64,000 bases of DNA from Marinimicrococcus sp033875255 (GTDB taxonomy: Bacteria > Pseudomonadota > Alphaproteobacteria > Geminicoccales > Geminicoccaceae), in the NCBI GenBank assembly GCA_033875255.1, contig JAWZSN010000024.1, positions 24,004-88,003 of the forward strand. The letters are read 5' to 3'. This document shows, piece after piece, positions 16,339 to 25,361 of the stretch. How positions within the stretch are numbered: the first letter of the stretch is position 1; each line of letters opens with the position of its first letter. The position numbers were made by a program, and so were the translations under genes. The notes beneath the pieces were generated by a model that saw only the letters and a list, made by a program, of their open reading frames with translations, did no database searches and was not told the origin of the DNA.

Positions 16339-16381
16339 GGCGGGCGGCGCCGGCCCCGTGTGGGTCCGGCTGCCGCCCGCC
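16339..16381 (+). terminator. Large GC hairpin between pheT and lepA
   Basis: GGCGGGCGGC (16339-16348) pairs with GCCGCCCGCC (16372-16381), with a partly paired CCGG-rich interior. It begins 9 bases after the pheT stop. There is no T run, but the stem is very stable and would end or protect the pheST mRNA. Confidence 0.55.
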
Positions 16382-16477
16382 GGCGACGGAAGGCCATGGC
16401 GGGCGGCGCTGCGAAGGACTATCTGAACGCAAGCGGCCGCCGGGCGCTGACCCGGCTGGCAGGGTGATGAAACGCGC

Positions 16478-18274
16478 ATGACCGAGCTTTCCCGCATCCG
16501 CAATTTCGCCATCGTGGCGCATATCGACCACGGCAAGTCGACCCTGGCCGACCGCCTGATCGAGAAGTGCGGCGGCCTGCAGTCGCGCGAGATGAGCACC
16601 CAGGTGCTCGATTCGATGGACATCGAGCGCGAGCGCGGCATCACCATCAAGGCGCAGACCGTTCGCCTCAACTACAAGGCCAAGGACGGCCAGGACTACG
16701 TCTTCAATCTCATCGACACGCCGGGCCACGTCGATTTCGGCTACGAGGTCAGCCGCTCGATGCGCGCTTGCGAAGGCGCGCTGCTGCTGGTCGATGCCAC
16801 CCAGGGCGTGGAGGCGCAGACCCTCGCCAACGCCTACCAGGCGATCGACGCCAATCTCGAGATCGTGCCGGTCCTCAACAAGATCGACCTGCCGGCTTCC
16901 GAGCCGGACCGGATCAGGGCGCAGATCGAGGATATTATCGGCCTCGACGCTTCCGATGCGCTGATGATCTCGGCCAAGACCGGGCTCGGCGTCGAGGATG
17001 TGCTGGAGGCGGTGGTCGAGCGCCTGCCGCCGCCCGAGGGCGACGCCTCGGCGCCGCTCCAGGCGCTCGTGGTCGACTCCTGGTACGACGCCTATCTCGG
17101 CGTCGTGACCCTGTTGCGCGTCCGAAACGGCACGCTGAAGAAGGGCATGAAGATCCGCTTCATGGGCACCGGCGCGACGCACGGCATCGACCGGGTCGGC
17201 GTGTTCACGCCCAAGCCCCTGGTGGTGGACGAGCTGACGCCGGGCTCGGTGGGCTTCATCACCGCCAGCATCAAGGACATTGCCGACGCCCGGGTGGGCG
17301 ACACCATCACCGACGACCGCAAGCCGGCCGCCACGCCGCTGCCGGGCTTCCGGCCGTCCCAGCCGGTGGTGTTCTGCGGCATGTATCCGGTCGACGCGGC
17401 CGACTACGACACGCTCAGGGACAGCCTGGGCAAGCTGCGCCTGAACGATTCGAGCTTCGAGTTCGAGCCCGAGAGCTCGGGCGCCCTGGGGCTGGGCTTT
17501 CGCTGCGGCTTTTTGGGCCTGCTCCATCTGGAGATCATCCAGGAGCGGCTGGAGCGCGAGTTCGACCTCGACCTCGTGATCACCGCGCCGTCGGTCGTCT
17601 ACCGTGTTCACCAGACCGACGGCACCGTCGACGAGTTGCACAACCCGGCCGACTATCCCGACCCCACCAAGATCGACCATGTCGAGGAGCCCTGGATCAA
17701 GGCCACGATCCTGGTGCCCGACGAGTTTCTCGGCAACGTGCTGCAGCTTTGCCAGGAGAAGCGCGGCGTGCAGCTCGACATGACCTATGTCGGCAACCGC
17801 GCCATGGTGGTCTATCGCCTGCCGCTCAACGAGGTGGTCTACGATTTCTACGACCGCCTGAAGTCGATCACCCGCGGCTATGCGAGCTTCGACTACCAGC
17901 TCGACGATTACGGCCAGAGCGACCTCGTGAAGCTGGACATCCTCGTCAACGGCGACCGGGTCGACAGCCTGGCCATGATCGTCCACCGCTCGATGTCCGA
18001 GACCCGTGGCCGCGGCGTCTGCGAGAAGCTCAAGGACCTGATCCCGCGGCAGATGTTCCAGGTGGCGGTGCAGGCGGCCATCGGCGGGCGTGTCGTGGCC
18101 CGTGAGACGGTCAAGGCGATGCGCAAGGACGTGCTCGCCAAATGTTACGGTGGTGACGTAAGCCGCAAGCGCAAGCTCTTGGAAAAGCAGAAGGAAGGCA
18201 AGAAGCGCATGCGCCAGGTGGGGAATGTCGAGATTCCCCAGGAGGCCTTCCTCGCCGCCCTCAAGATGAGCTGA
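16478..18274 (+). CDS. lepA: Elongation factor 4 (back-translocating GTPase LepA)
   Basis: 598 residues, standard for LepA. GTPase motifs: AHIDHGKST (14-22, G1), RGITIKAQT (G2), DTPGHVDF (G3) and NKIDLP (G4). EF-G-like domains II, III and V follow, and the LepA-specific C-terminal domain ends in a highly basic stretch (SRKRKLLEKQKEGKKRMRQVG). It acts on stalled or mis-translocated ribosomes and in 30S assembly. No signal peptidase gene (lepB) follows, unlike in enterobacteria. It is convergent with galM, with only 16 bases between the stops. Confidence 0.97.
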   Translation: MTELSRIRNFAIVAHIDHGKSTLADRLIEKCGGLQSREMSTQVLDSMDIERERGITIKAQTVRLNYKAKDGQDYVFNLIDTPGHVDFGYEVSRSMRACEGALLLVDATQGVEAQTLANAYQAIDANLEIVPVLNKIDLPASEPDRIRAQIEDIIGLDASDALMISAKTGLGVEDVLEAVVERLPPPEGDASAPLQALVVDSWYDAYLGVVTLLRVRNGTLKKGMKIRFMGTGATHGIDRVGVFTPKPLVVDELTPGSVGFITASIKDIADARVGDTITDDRKPAATPLPGFRPSQPVVFCGMYPVDAADYDTLRDSLGKLRLNDSSFEFEPESSGALGLGFRCGFLGLLHLEIIQERLEREFDLDLVITAPSVVYRVHQTDGTVDELHNPADYPDPTKIDHVEEPWIKATILVPDEFLGNVLQLCQEKRGVQLDMTYVGNRAMVVYRLPLNEVVYDFYDRLKSITRGYASFDYQLDDYGQSDLVKLDILVNGDRVDSLAMIVHRSMSETRGRGVCEKLKDLIPRQMFQVAVQAAIGGRVVARETVKAMRKDVLAKCYGGDVSRKRKLLEKQKEGKKRMRQVGNVEIPQEAFLAALKMS

Positions 18275-18283
18275 GGGCGGCGC

Positions 18284-18302
18284 GACGGCGTCAGCCGCCG
18301 TC
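18284..18302. terminator. Short hairpin between convergent lepA and galM
   Basis: GACGGC, 7-base loop, GCCGTC, overlapping the galM stop codon. Its position between two converging genes suggests a shared terminator. The stem is only 6 bp with no T tract, so this is tentative. Confidence 0.3.
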
Positions 18303-19343
18303 CGTCGAGAAGCGGTATACCGTCGTGCTGCGCCACGCCTCGCCGGGGCGCAGCACGGTGCTCGGGAACTCGGGCCGGTTCGGACTGTCCGGCAGATGCT
18401 GGGTTTCGAGGCAGAATCCGTCCGCCTGCCGCCAGGCGCGCCCGCTGGCGCCCACGAGGCTGCCGGTGAAATAGTTGGCGGTATAGAGCTGCACGCCCGG
18501 CTGCGTGGTCAGCGTCTCCATGATGCGCCCGCTCGTCGGCTCGCGCACCCGCGCGGCCAGCTCGAGCGCTCCGGGTGTGCTCTTGCGAAGCACGAAGTTC
18601 TGATCGTAACCCAATGCCAGCATCAGCTGAGGATGGGCCTCGCGGATCCGCGCGCCGATGCGCGTCGGCCGGCGAAAGTCGAGCGGCGTGCCGTCCACCG
18701 GGGCGATCTCGCCGGTCGGGATCGAGCCCGTGTCGGTCGGCGTGAAATGGTCGGCGGCAATCATCAGCTCGTGGTCGAGGATCGTGCCGGAGCCCTCGCC
18801 GGCCAGGTTGAAATAGGCGTGGTTGGTGAGGTTGAGGACGGTCGGTCGGTCGGTGGTGGCCCGGTAGTCGAGGCGTAGTGCTGGCTCGCCGGTCAGGCGG
18901 TAGGTGACCTCGACCGCGAGATTGCCCGGATAGCCTTCCTCGCCGTGCGGGCTCAGATAGGAGAGGGTGACCGCCTCGCCGTCGGCGGGCCGCGGCTCCC
19001 AGACCCGCCGCGAGAAGCCGACCCAACCGCCATGCAGGGCGTGGGGCGGCTTGTTGGCGGCCAGCCGGTACTCGACACCGTCGAGGGTGAAGCGGGCGCG
19101 GCCGATGCGGTTTGCATAGCGGCCGGCCAGCGCGCCCACATGGGGGTGCGGGTCGAGGTAGCGCTCGGGGTCGGCAAATCCCAGCACGACATTGTCCAGC
19201 CGGCCCTGCCGGTCGGGCATGCGCAGCGAAGCAAGGATGCCGCCGAGCGTGAGGATGCTCGCCTCCACGCCGCCAGGCCCCTGAAGGGTCCACCGCTCGA
19301 ACGGCCGGCCGTCGCCGGTCGTGCCCGCTATCTCTCGCCGCAC
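18291..19343 (-). CDS. galM: Aldose 1-epimerase (mutarotase)
   Basis: 350 residues, galactose mutarotase fold. Family landmarks are GALAGRYANRIG, ALHGGWVGFSRRVWE, NLTNHAYFNLAG with the catalytic-acid histidine, and a C-terminal Glu-containing segment around RPGEAW that would hold the catalytic base. It interconverts alpha and beta anomers of aldohexoses for sugar catabolism. No signal peptide is visible, so it is probably cytoplasmic. No other galactose gene is nearby; it is a single gene convergent with lepA and divergent from the tRNA-Ser region. Confidence 0.9.
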   Translation of the reverse strand: MRREIAGTTGDGRPFERWTLQGPGGVEASILTLGGILASLRMPDRQGRLDNVVLGFADPERYLDPHPHVGALAGRYANRIGRARFTLDGVEYRLAANKPPHALHGGWVGFSRRVWEPRPADGEAVTLSYLSPHGEEGYPGNLAVEVTYRLTGEPALRLDYRATTDRPTVLNLTNHAYFNLAGEGSGTILDHELMIAADHFTPTDTGSIPTGEIAPVDGTPLDFRRPTRIGARIREAHPQLMLALGYDQNFVLRKSTPGALELAARVREPTSGRIMETLTTQPGVQLYTANYFTGSLVGASGRAWRQADGFCLETQHLPDSPNRPEFPSTVLRPGEAWRSTTVYRFSTDGG

Positions 19344-19549
19344 GCTTCCTCTCCCTTCGCTTTGCCGCGCGCATGATGCCCGCGATTGGCGGCGGCCGCG
19401 ACATCCTGGCCGGAACCCGGGCGGAATACGGCGCCCGTTTTGCGCGGCGCGAACAGCGCCGTAGTGGCGAAAGCTCAGCTTTGTGGCGAGGGCAGGGGAC
19501 GGCTGGCCGGAGGCGGCGGGAACTCACCCCCCAAACGTGTCGCAAGCAG

Positions 19550-19578
19550 TTGCGCAGGCCCGATCATCTAGCTATGGT
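19550..19578 (+). promoter_or_regulatory. Predicted promoter of tRNA-Ser(GGA)
   Basis: TTGCGC (19550-19555), 17-base spacer, TATGGT (19573-19578), ending 12 bases before the mature tRNA 5' end, which is the expected geometry for a tRNA promoter. Confidence 0.6.
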
Positions 19579-19590
19579 CCGGCCCGCCTT

Positions 19591-19678
19591 GGAGGGATGG
19601 CCGAGCGGTTTAAGGCGCACGCCTGGAAAGCGTGTTGGGGGCAACTCCTCGCGGGTTCAAATCCCGCTCCCTCCGCCA
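19591..19678 (+). tRNA. tRNA-Ser (anticodon GGA)
   Basis: 88 nt including an encoded CCA. Acceptor stem GGAGGGA pairs with TCCCTCC; anticodon stem CACGC/GCGTG encloses CTGGAAA, so the anticodon is GGA (serine codons UCC/UCU). The long variable arm (TTGGGGGCAACTCCTC) is the class II feature expected of tRNA-Ser. T arm GCGGGTTCAAATCCCGC is canonical. All parts are intact, in contrast to the tRNA-like sequence at 1313-1386. Confidence 0.97.
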
Positions 19679-20068
19679 CATCTGCGTTATCCGCCGCACC
19701 CCTTTCCCACCTGCCGGTCTGCCTGGCAGCGCCGCTCGCGCGGCGCCGGTGCACGGGCGCGATACCACGCCCCCATACCCTTTCGGGGCATGGAACCCGG
19801 CAGGCGCCTGCCTCTTGTGACGGCATCATGGAATGGGAACCATACCGGGCGCGTCTTGAGGGCAGAGCTTTCGCCTTGATCGGTGAATATCGCCGTCTGC
19901 CGTTGCAGCCGACGGGGCCTCGTCCGGTCCTGCACGGCGTGATTGCGATTTGAGCAGCCCGTTCATCCAGGCAGACCCCATCCATCCCGTCGAACCCCTT
20001 GCGAGAGGCGGCAACAGGATGCCATCGCCGCGCGACAGCGAGCGACCCGTCAACAAGCGCACGTCATC
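19679..20068. other. Intergenic region, nothing firm
   Basis: About 390 bases between tRNA-Ser and the flippase-like gene. Frames are open on both strands but none has a convincing start, ribosome-binding site or recognisable product. No terminator with a T run follows the tRNA. The leader and promoter of the downstream gene presumably lie in the second half. Confidence 0.4.
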
Positions 20069-21073
20069 GTGAAGCAGGAAGCTCCCGGCTCCGAGAAAAA
20101 GAGCCTTTTGTCCCGGCTCGCCCGCGCCGCCGGCACGCTCGCCGCCCTGGCAGTGCTGTGGTGGCTCGTCGACTGGCAGACCTTCGCCGCGACGTTGCGC
20201 TCGGCCTCGCCCCTTTGGCTGCTTGCCGCGCTCGTGACGATGATCGCCGACCGCATCTTGATGTCGGTGAAGTGGCAGATCCTTCTGGTCGCCTCCGGCG
20301 CCCGGATCCCGTTCCTCGCCAATTTGCGCATCTACACGGCAGCGCAGCTGGCAGCGTTCGTGATGCCGCTCGAGATCGCTGCCGACGGCCTGCGCGTGCT
20401 CTGGGTCAGCCGCCTCGGCCGCCGCGCCTCGGCCGTCAGCGCCTCGATCGTGGTCGAGCGCGGCGTGGCGCTCCTCGTCTCGATGGCCTTCTCGGCGGTG
20501 GCGGCCCTTGCGCTGGCGCTCCAGCTCGTCGAGGCCGATCTCGCCCTTGCCGCGAGCTTCGTGCTCGCAGGCATGCTGGCGCTGCCGCTGCTCCATGTCG
20601 CGGCGCGCCGGAGCGGCCTGCTGCGGCCGCTGCTGCGGCGACTGGCCGCCAGCCGGCTGCGCCGGCCCATGGTGATGCTGCGCCGCATCCTCAGCGGGCG
20701 GAAGGCGCTGGTACGGGCCACGCTACTGACCGCCATGCGCCAACTCGTGGTGGTCGCGGCGAACTGCATGCTGGCCTGGGCGGTCGGGCTGCCGGTCCAC
20801 CCGCTCCTCTTCGCCACGGCCTTTCTGTGCGCCCTGCTGATCGCCCGTATCCCGATAAGCTATGGTGGGCTCGGAGTCTTCGAGACCTCGCTTGCCATGC
20901 TGCTGACGCCCTTCGGCGTGCCACCGTCGGCCACCGTCGCCACGGCCCTTGCCGGCCGCGTCCTCACCATTCTCTCGCTGCTCCCCGGCGCCAGCCTGCC
21001 CGGCGCCGCCCGCCGGCTGCCGCGCCGCGCGACGCAGCGCAACCGTCGCCTGGCCGGCGCCTCTTCGCACTAG
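20069..21073 (+). CDS. Lysylphosphatidylglycerol synthase TM-region / UPF0104-like membrane protein
   Basis: About 334 residues with roughly eight hydrophobic helices and short basic loops. The arrangement (VLWWLVDWQTF near the start, PLEIAADGLRVLWVSR in the middle, RIPISYGGLGVFETSL late) matches the flippase-like membrane domain of MprF-type proteins and UPF0104 family members. No catalytic lysyl-transferase domain is attached, so it is a stand-alone membrane domain probably moving a lipid or polyprenyl-linked substrate across the inner membrane. Early segments are basic and poorly hydrophobic, so GTG 20069 is preferred over a TTG at 19943, but neither has a good ribosome-binding site. Confidence 0.7.
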   Translation: MKQEAPGSEKKSLLSRLARAAGTLAALAVLWWLVDWQTFAATLRSASPLWLLAALVTMIADRILMSVKWQILLVASGARIPFLANLRIYTAAQLAAFVMPLEIAADGLRVLWVSRLGRRASAVSASIVVERGVALLVSMAFSAVAALALALQLVEADLALAASFVLAGMLALPLLHVAARRSGLLRPLLRRLAASRLRRPMVMLRRILSGRKALVRATLLTAMRQLVVVAANCMLAWAVGLPVHPLLFATAFLCALLIARIPISYGGLGVFETSLAMLLTPFGVPPSATVATALAGRVLTILSLLPGASLPGAARRLPRRATQRNRRLAGASSH

Positions 21074-21190
21074 AGCGCCTCCTGATCCGCAGACACCGTG
21101 CAAGGCCGCGGGCGGCGGCCTTGCCGCCGTATCGCCGCGCGCGATAGAACGCAGGGGCTGTCGCACGACAAAGAGGGCGGTGCCGCTTCG

Positions 21191-21589
21191 ATGATTGCCA
21201 GCACGGTCTGGGTCGCGCTGGGCGGCGCGCTCGGCAGCGTCGCGCGGTTCTGGCTGGCCGAGCTGCTGGCCGGGCTCGCCACCGGCTTTCCCTGGGCCAC
21301 GGTGCTGGCCAACCTCTCGGGCAGCTTTCTCATCGGCCTCGTGGCGACGCTGACCGGGCCGGAGGGCAGGCTGCTGGTGGCGCCCGAGATCCGTCAGCTG
21401 GTGATCGTCGGGATCTGCGGCGGCTACACCACCTTCTCCTCCTTCAGCCTGCAGACCCTGACGCTGGCGCAGAGCGGCCAGTGGCTCTTGGCGGCCGCCA
21501 ATGTGATGCTGTCGGTGCTGGGCTGCCTGGTCGCCGTCTGGCTCGGCCATGTGGCGGCGCTGGCCCTCGACCGCGCGCTCGGAGGCTGA
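21191..21589 (+). CDS. crcB: Fluoride efflux channel CrcB/Fluc
   Basis: 132 residues with four transmembrane helices. Family landmarks are GGALGSVARF near the N terminus, TVLANLSGSFLIG in the second helix and GGYTTFSSFS in the third, which lines the fluoride pore. It works as an antiparallel dimer exporting fluoride passively and protects enolase and pyrophosphatase. The next gene, 3 bases away, encodes a DUF190 protein that often accompanies CrcB. I looked for a fluoride riboswitch upstream and could not identify its conserved core. Confidence 0.93.
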   Translation: MIASTVWVALGGALGSVARFWLAELLAGLATGFPWATVLANLSGSFLIGLVATLTGPEGRLLVAPEIRQLVIVGICGGYTTFSSFSLQTLTLAQSGQWLLAAANVMLSVLGCLVAVWLGHVAALALDRALGG

Positions 21590-21592
21590 GCG

Positions 21593-21958
21593 ATGACACT
21601 GCCCGAGAATGCCGTGCTGCTGCGGGTCTATACCGGCGAGCGGCATCGCGCCGACGGTCTGCCGCTCTACGAGGCCATCGTGCGGCGGGCGCGCGAGACG
21701 CATCTGGCGGGGGCCACCGTGCTGCGCGGGCCGATGGGCTATGGCCGCTCGACCCGCCTGCACCGGGCGAGCCTGCTGGAGCTGTCCGAGGACCTGCCGG
21801 TGGTGGTCGAGATCATCGATGCCAAAGAGCGCATCGAGGCGTTCCTGCCGGTCGTCGAGGCGCTGGTGGATTCGGGCCTCGTCACGCTCCAGGAGGTCCG
21901 CGTTTGCCACCCGCGGGGCGGCGCGGATGCGTCGGGCGAGGGGGCCGGGGCCCCCTGA
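21593..21958 (+). CDS. DUF190 family protein, CrcB companion
   Basis: 121 residues with the DUF190 pattern: LLRVYTGE at the start, YEAIVRRARE, GATVLRGPMGYG, and PVVVEIIDAKERIEAFLP. The fold is related to PII-like trimeric proteins, so it may bind a small ligand and control the channel. It lies 3 bases after crcB and must be co-transcribed. The role in fluoride resistance is inferred from this linkage. The last codons overlap a hairpin that probably terminates the pair. Confidence 0.85.
   Translation: MTLPENAVLLRVYTGERHRADGLPLYEAIVRRARETHLAGATVLRGPMGYGRSTRLHRASLLELSEDLPVVVEIIDAKERIEAFLPVVEALVDSGLVTLQEVRVCHPRGGADASGEGAGAP
21939..21956 (+). terminator. Hairpin at the end of the crcB-DUF190 pair
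   Basis: AGGGGG, 6-base loop, CCCCCT at the last codons of the DUF190 gene and 12 bases before the convergent erpA stop. No T run follows. Likely a shared terminator for converging transcripts. Confidence 0.45.
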
Positions 21959-21968
21959 CGCGAGCCAC

Positions 21969-22319
21969 TCAGATCGCGAAGGAGCTGCCGCAGCCGCAAC
22001 CGGCGCTGGCGTTCGGGTTGCTCATCTTGAAATAGGAGCCGGTCAGATCCTCGACGAAGTCGAGCTCGCTGCCGATGAGGTACATGAGGGCCATGCCGTC
22101 GACGACGATGCGCGCACCGTCGCGCCCGACCTCGACGTCGCCCTCCTCCTCCTTGTCGTCGAGGGTGAACTCGTAGCGGAACCCTGAACATCCGCCGCCA
22201 CCGACACTGACCCGCAGCCTGAGATCGGGGCGCCCCTCGGCCGCGATGATGGCGCTGACACGGCGCGCGGCGCTTTCCGTCACACTGAGCGGCGCAGGGC
22301 GAGCCTTGATCTCCGACAT
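21969..22319 (-). CDS. erpA: Iron-sulfur cluster insertion protein, A-type carrier
   Basis: 116 residues with the three invariant cysteines of A-type carriers: GGCSG (Cys44) and CGCGSSF (Cys108, Cys110). These receive an Fe-S cluster from the scaffold and pass it to apo-enzymes. ErpA rather than IscA or SufA is the likely type because it stands alone, away from isc or suf genes, which is common in alphaproteobacteria; this subtype call is inference. A good minus-strand promoter lies about 40 bases upstream, with an inverted repeat near the expected transcription start that could be a regulator site. It is divergent from dgt. Confidence 0.88.
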   Translation of the reverse strand: MSEIKARPAPLSVTESAARRVSAIIAAEGRPDLRLRVSVGGGGCSGFRYEFTLDDKEEEGDVEVGRDGARIVVDGMALMYLIGSELDFVEDLTGSYFKMSNPNASAGCGCGSSFAI

Positions 22320-22358
22320 GGCGCCAACCTATCCTCTGAAGGGAGACATACGCTCTCC

Positions 22359-22386
22359 TATGTAGGCAGCGTCCGGGGCCTGTCAA
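22359..22386 (-). promoter_or_regulatory. Predicted erpA promoter
   Basis: On the minus strand TTGACA (22386-22381), 16-base spacer, TACATA (22364-22359). A GGAGA/TCTCC inverted repeat at 22342-22358 overlaps the expected start point and could be an operator for an iron- or Fe-S-responsive regulator; the regulator is not identified. Confidence 0.55.
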
Positions 22387-22451
22387 ACCGGCCGTCGTCA
22401 CGCGAGACAGGCGGCCGCATTCCATGCCGGCGACGGAGGAGGAAACAGAGC

Positions 22452-23603
22452 TTGCCCCAAGCGGCTTACGCCTGCGACCCGCGGGCCAGCCTCGGCCGGG
22501 CCGTGCAGGAGGAGCCCAGCGGCCTGCGCAGCCCGTTCCAGCGCGACCGCGACCGCATCGTCCACTGCACCGCCTTCCGGCGCCTCGAGTACAAGACGCA
22601 GGTCTTCGTCAATTTCGAGGGCGATCACTTCCGCACGCGGCTGACCCATTCGCTCGAGGTGGCGCAGATCACCCGCACCATCGCCCGGGCGCTGGATCTC
22701 GACGAGGATCTGGCCGAGGCGGTGGCCCTGGCCCATGATCTGGGCCACAGCCCCTTCGGCCATGCCGGGGAGGCGGCGCTCCAGGCGAGCCTCGAGGATT
22801 TCGGCGGTTTTGATCACAATCTCCAGACCTTCCGCATCGTCACCCGGCTGGAGCAGCGCTACGCGGCCTTCGACGGGCTCAACCTGACCTTCGAGACCCT
22901 GGAAGGGATCGCCAAGCATAACGGTCCCGTCGCCCAGCCGGCCGGCATCCTGGCCGAGCACAAGCTGGCCGCGGCCATCGACCTTGCAGGCCAGGCGCCG
23001 CTCGAGGCGCAGGTGGCGGCGCTGGCCGACGACATCGCCTACTGCAACCACGATCTCGACGACGGGCTCAGGGCCGGCTTCTTCGCCTGCCAGGACCTGG
23101 CGGATCTGCCGATGGTGGGGGAGATCCTGGCCGCGGTGCGGGCCCGCCACGGCGAGCTCGAGCCCCCGCGTATGGCGCACGAGATCATCCGCCGGCTGAT
23201 CGACCTGATGGTCGGCGACGTGCTGGCGGAGACCCGCCGGCGGATCGATGTGCTCGACCCGGCCTGTGCGGAGGCTGTACGAAGGGCGCCCGGGCCGCTG
23301 GTCGGCTTCGCGCCTCCCGTGGCGCGCGGGGTAGCCGCGCTTCGGGCGTTCTTGCGGGAGCGCATGTACCACCACTACAAGGTCAACCGCATGACGCTCA
23401 AGGCGCAGCGGATCGTGCGCGACCTGGTCGAGGTGTTCCTGTCCGCGCCGCAATGCCTGCCCGACCGCTGGCGCGCCTCGGCGGGCGCACCCGGCAGCGC
23501 CGCCACCGCGCTCGCCGTCCGCGACTATATCGCCGGCATGACCGACCGTTATGCCTTGGATGAACACGACCGTCTCTTCAGGCTTACCCGCGACCCCTCA
23601 TGA
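22452..23603 (+). CDS. dgt: dGTP triphosphohydrolase-like HD-domain protein
   Basis: 383 residues, the length of the short alphaproteobacterial Dgt-like proteins. The HD domain has RLTHSLEVAQ (first metal His), ALAHDLGHSPFGHAG (HD pair and following His) and a later Asp (LADDIAYCNHD). It hydrolyses dNTPs, typically dGTP, to deoxynucleoside and triphosphate, tuning dNTP pools. TTG 22452 is supported by GGAGGA 8 bases upstream and fits the start of conserved sequence (SLGRAVQEEPSGLRSPFQRDRDRI region). It overlaps argS by 4 bases (ATGA) and is probably in one operon with it. Confidence 0.9.
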   Translation: MPQAAYACDPRASLGRAVQEEPSGLRSPFQRDRDRIVHCTAFRRLEYKTQVFVNFEGDHFRTRLTHSLEVAQITRTIARALDLDEDLAEAVALAHDLGHSPFGHAGEAALQASLEDFGGFDHNLQTFRIVTRLEQRYAAFDGLNLTFETLEGIAKHNGPVAQPAGILAEHKLAAAIDLAGQAPLEAQVAALADDIAYCNHDLDDGLRAGFFACQDLADLPMVGEILAAVRARHGELEPPRMAHEIIRRLIDLMVGDVLAETRRRIDVLDPACAEAVRRAPGPLVGFAPPVARGVAALRAFLRERMYHHYKVNRMTLKAQRIVRDLVEVFLSAPQCLPDRWRASAGAPGSAATALAVRDYIAGMTDRYALDEHDRLFRLTRDPS

Positions 23604-25348
23604 ACGCATTCAACGATCTGCTGCACGCCGTGCTGTTCGCCCTCGACGGGCTGGAGCAGGCCGGCCGCCTGCCCGCCGGCCTCGACCGCTCCCGCATCCT
23701 GGTCGAGCCGCCGCGTGACCCGGCGCATGGCGACGCCGCCACCAACGCCGCCCTCGTCCTCGCCAAGGCCGCACGCATGAAGCCCATGGCGATCGCCGAG
23801 GAGCTGGCCCGCGCCCTGGCCGAGCGGCCGGGGATCCTCGAGGTGACGCCGGTGCCGCCGGGCTTCGTCAACATGCGTATCGAGCCGGATTTCTGGCGTC
23901 GCCAGATGGCCGTCGTGCTCGAGAAGGGGCTGGATTACGGCCGCTGTGACCGCGGGCAGGGCCGGGCCGTCAATATCGAGTACTGCTCGGCCAATCCGAC
24001 CGGCCCGCTCCATGTCGGGCACGGCCGCGGCACGGTGTTCGGCGATGCGCTCGCCAACCTGCTGGAGCGCGCCGGCTGGGCGGTGACCCGCGAATATTAC
24101 GTCAACGACGCCGGCGCCCAGATGGAGCTGCTGGCCCGCTCGCTGCGCCACCGCTATCTCGAGGCGCTGGGCCGCGATCCCGGCCCGCTGGCCGAGGGGC
24201 TCTATCCCGGCAGCTACCTGCTGCCGCTCGCCGAGAAGATCGTGGAGCAGGACGGCGAGCGCTGGCTCGAGCGCCCCGAGAGCGAATGGCTGCCGGCCTT
24301 CCGCGACATTGGCGTTGCCGCGATGATGGCGCAGATCCGCGAGGATCTGGGAGCGCTGGGCGTCGATCACGACATCTTCAGCTCCGAGCGCGAGCTGGTC
24401 GCCGCCGGCCGCGTCGACTCTGCCCTGGCGTGGCTCGAGGAGCACGATCTGGTCTATACCGGCACGCTGCCGCCGCCCAAGGGCAAGCCGGTGGACGACT
24501 GGGAGCCGGCCGAGCAGCTCCTATTCCGCGCCACCGCCTATGGCGACGACATCGACCGGCCGCTCAAGCGCTCGAACGGCGCCTGGACCTATTTCGCCGC
24601 CGATCTCGCCTACCATCTCGACAAGTACCGGCGCGGCTTCGACGTCATGGTCGATGTCTGGGGCGCCGACCACGGCGGCTACGTCAAGCGCATGCAGGCG
24701 GCGGTCCGCGCCCTGAGCGAGGAGAAGGCGCGGCTCGACGTGCGCCTGTGCCAGCTCGTCAACCTCATGGACGACGGCAAGCCCTTGAAGATGTCCAAGC
24801 GGGCGGGCCGGATCGTCACGCTGCGCGACGTGGTCGACGAGGTCGGCAAGGATGTCTTCCGGTTCATCATGCTGACCCGCAAGAACGATGCCCCGCTGGA
24901 TTTCGACCTCAAGAAGGTGACCGAGCAGTCCAAGGACAACCCGGTCTTCTACGTGCAGTACGCGCACGCGCGGATCTGCTCGGTGTTCCGCAACGCCGAG
25001 GAGGAGGGGATGGGCGAGCTGCGGCGGATGTCGGCCGAGGCCGACCTCTCCCGCCTGGAAAACCCCGCCGAGCTGGAGCTGATCCGTCTGCTCGCCCAGT
25101 ATCCGCGCACCCTGGAAGGTGCCGCGGACAGCTTCGAGCCGCATCGGATCGCATTTTATCTGCACGACCTCGCGGGTGCCTTCCACGGCCTTTGGACCAA
25201 GGGCAAGGAGCAGCCGGAGCTCCGCTTCCTCGTGGCGGAGAATCCGGAGCTCACCCGGGCGCGGCTCGCGATGCTCGAGGCGGTGCGTACCGTGCTCGCC
25301 GCCGGCCTCGGCATCATCGGGGTGGCCCCCGTCAGCGAGCTGCACTGA
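23600..25348 (+). CDS. argS: Arginine--tRNA ligase
   Basis: 582 residues, normal for ArgRS. The N-terminal additional domain (1-110) recognises the tRNA D loop. The class I core has ANPTGPLHVGHGRG (HIGH box as HVGH) and PLKMSKRAG (KMSKS box as KMSKR). The C-terminal all-helical anticodon-binding domain ends near LGIIGVAPVSELH. It charges tRNA-Arg. It starts within the stop of dgt and is followed 13 bases later by the SPOR gene, the order seen in many alphaproteobacteria. Confidence 0.96.
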   Translation: MNAFNDLLHAVLFALDGLEQAGRLPAGLDRSRILVEPPRDPAHGDAATNAALVLAKAARMKPMAIAEELARALAERPGILEVTPVPPGFVNMRIEPDFWRRQMAVVLEKGLDYGRCDRGQGRAVNIEYCSANPTGPLHVGHGRGTVFGDALANLLERAGWAVTREYYVNDAGAQMELLARSLRHRYLEALGRDPGPLAEGLYPGSYLLPLAEKIVEQDGERWLERPESEWLPAFRDIGVAAMMAQIREDLGALGVDHDIFSSERELVAAGRVDSALAWLEEHDLVYTGTLPPPKGKPVDDWEPAEQLLFRATAYGDDIDRPLKRSNGAWTYFAADLAYHLDKYRRGFDVMVDVWGADHGGYVKRMQAAVRALSEEKARLDVRLCQLVNLMDDGKPLKMSKRAGRIVTLRDVVDEVGKDVFRFIMLTRKNDAPLDFDLKKVTEQSKDNPVFYVQYAHARICSVFRNAEEEGMGELRRMSAEADLSRLENPAELELIRLLAQYPRTLEGAADSFEPHRIAFYLHDLAGAFHGLWTKGKEQPELRFLVAENPELTRARLAMLEAVRTVLAAGLGIIGVAPVSELH

Positions 25349-25361
25349 ACGGAGCAGTGAT

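Noticed and set aside
13879..16671. 930-codon open frame opposite pheT
   Set aside because: It is the antisense shadow of pheT; low-complexity Arg/Gly/Leu/His sequence with no recognisable domain.
21074..21190. Fluoride riboswitch upstream of crcB
   Set aside because: The conserved pseudoknot core could not be found by eye in the 117-base leader.
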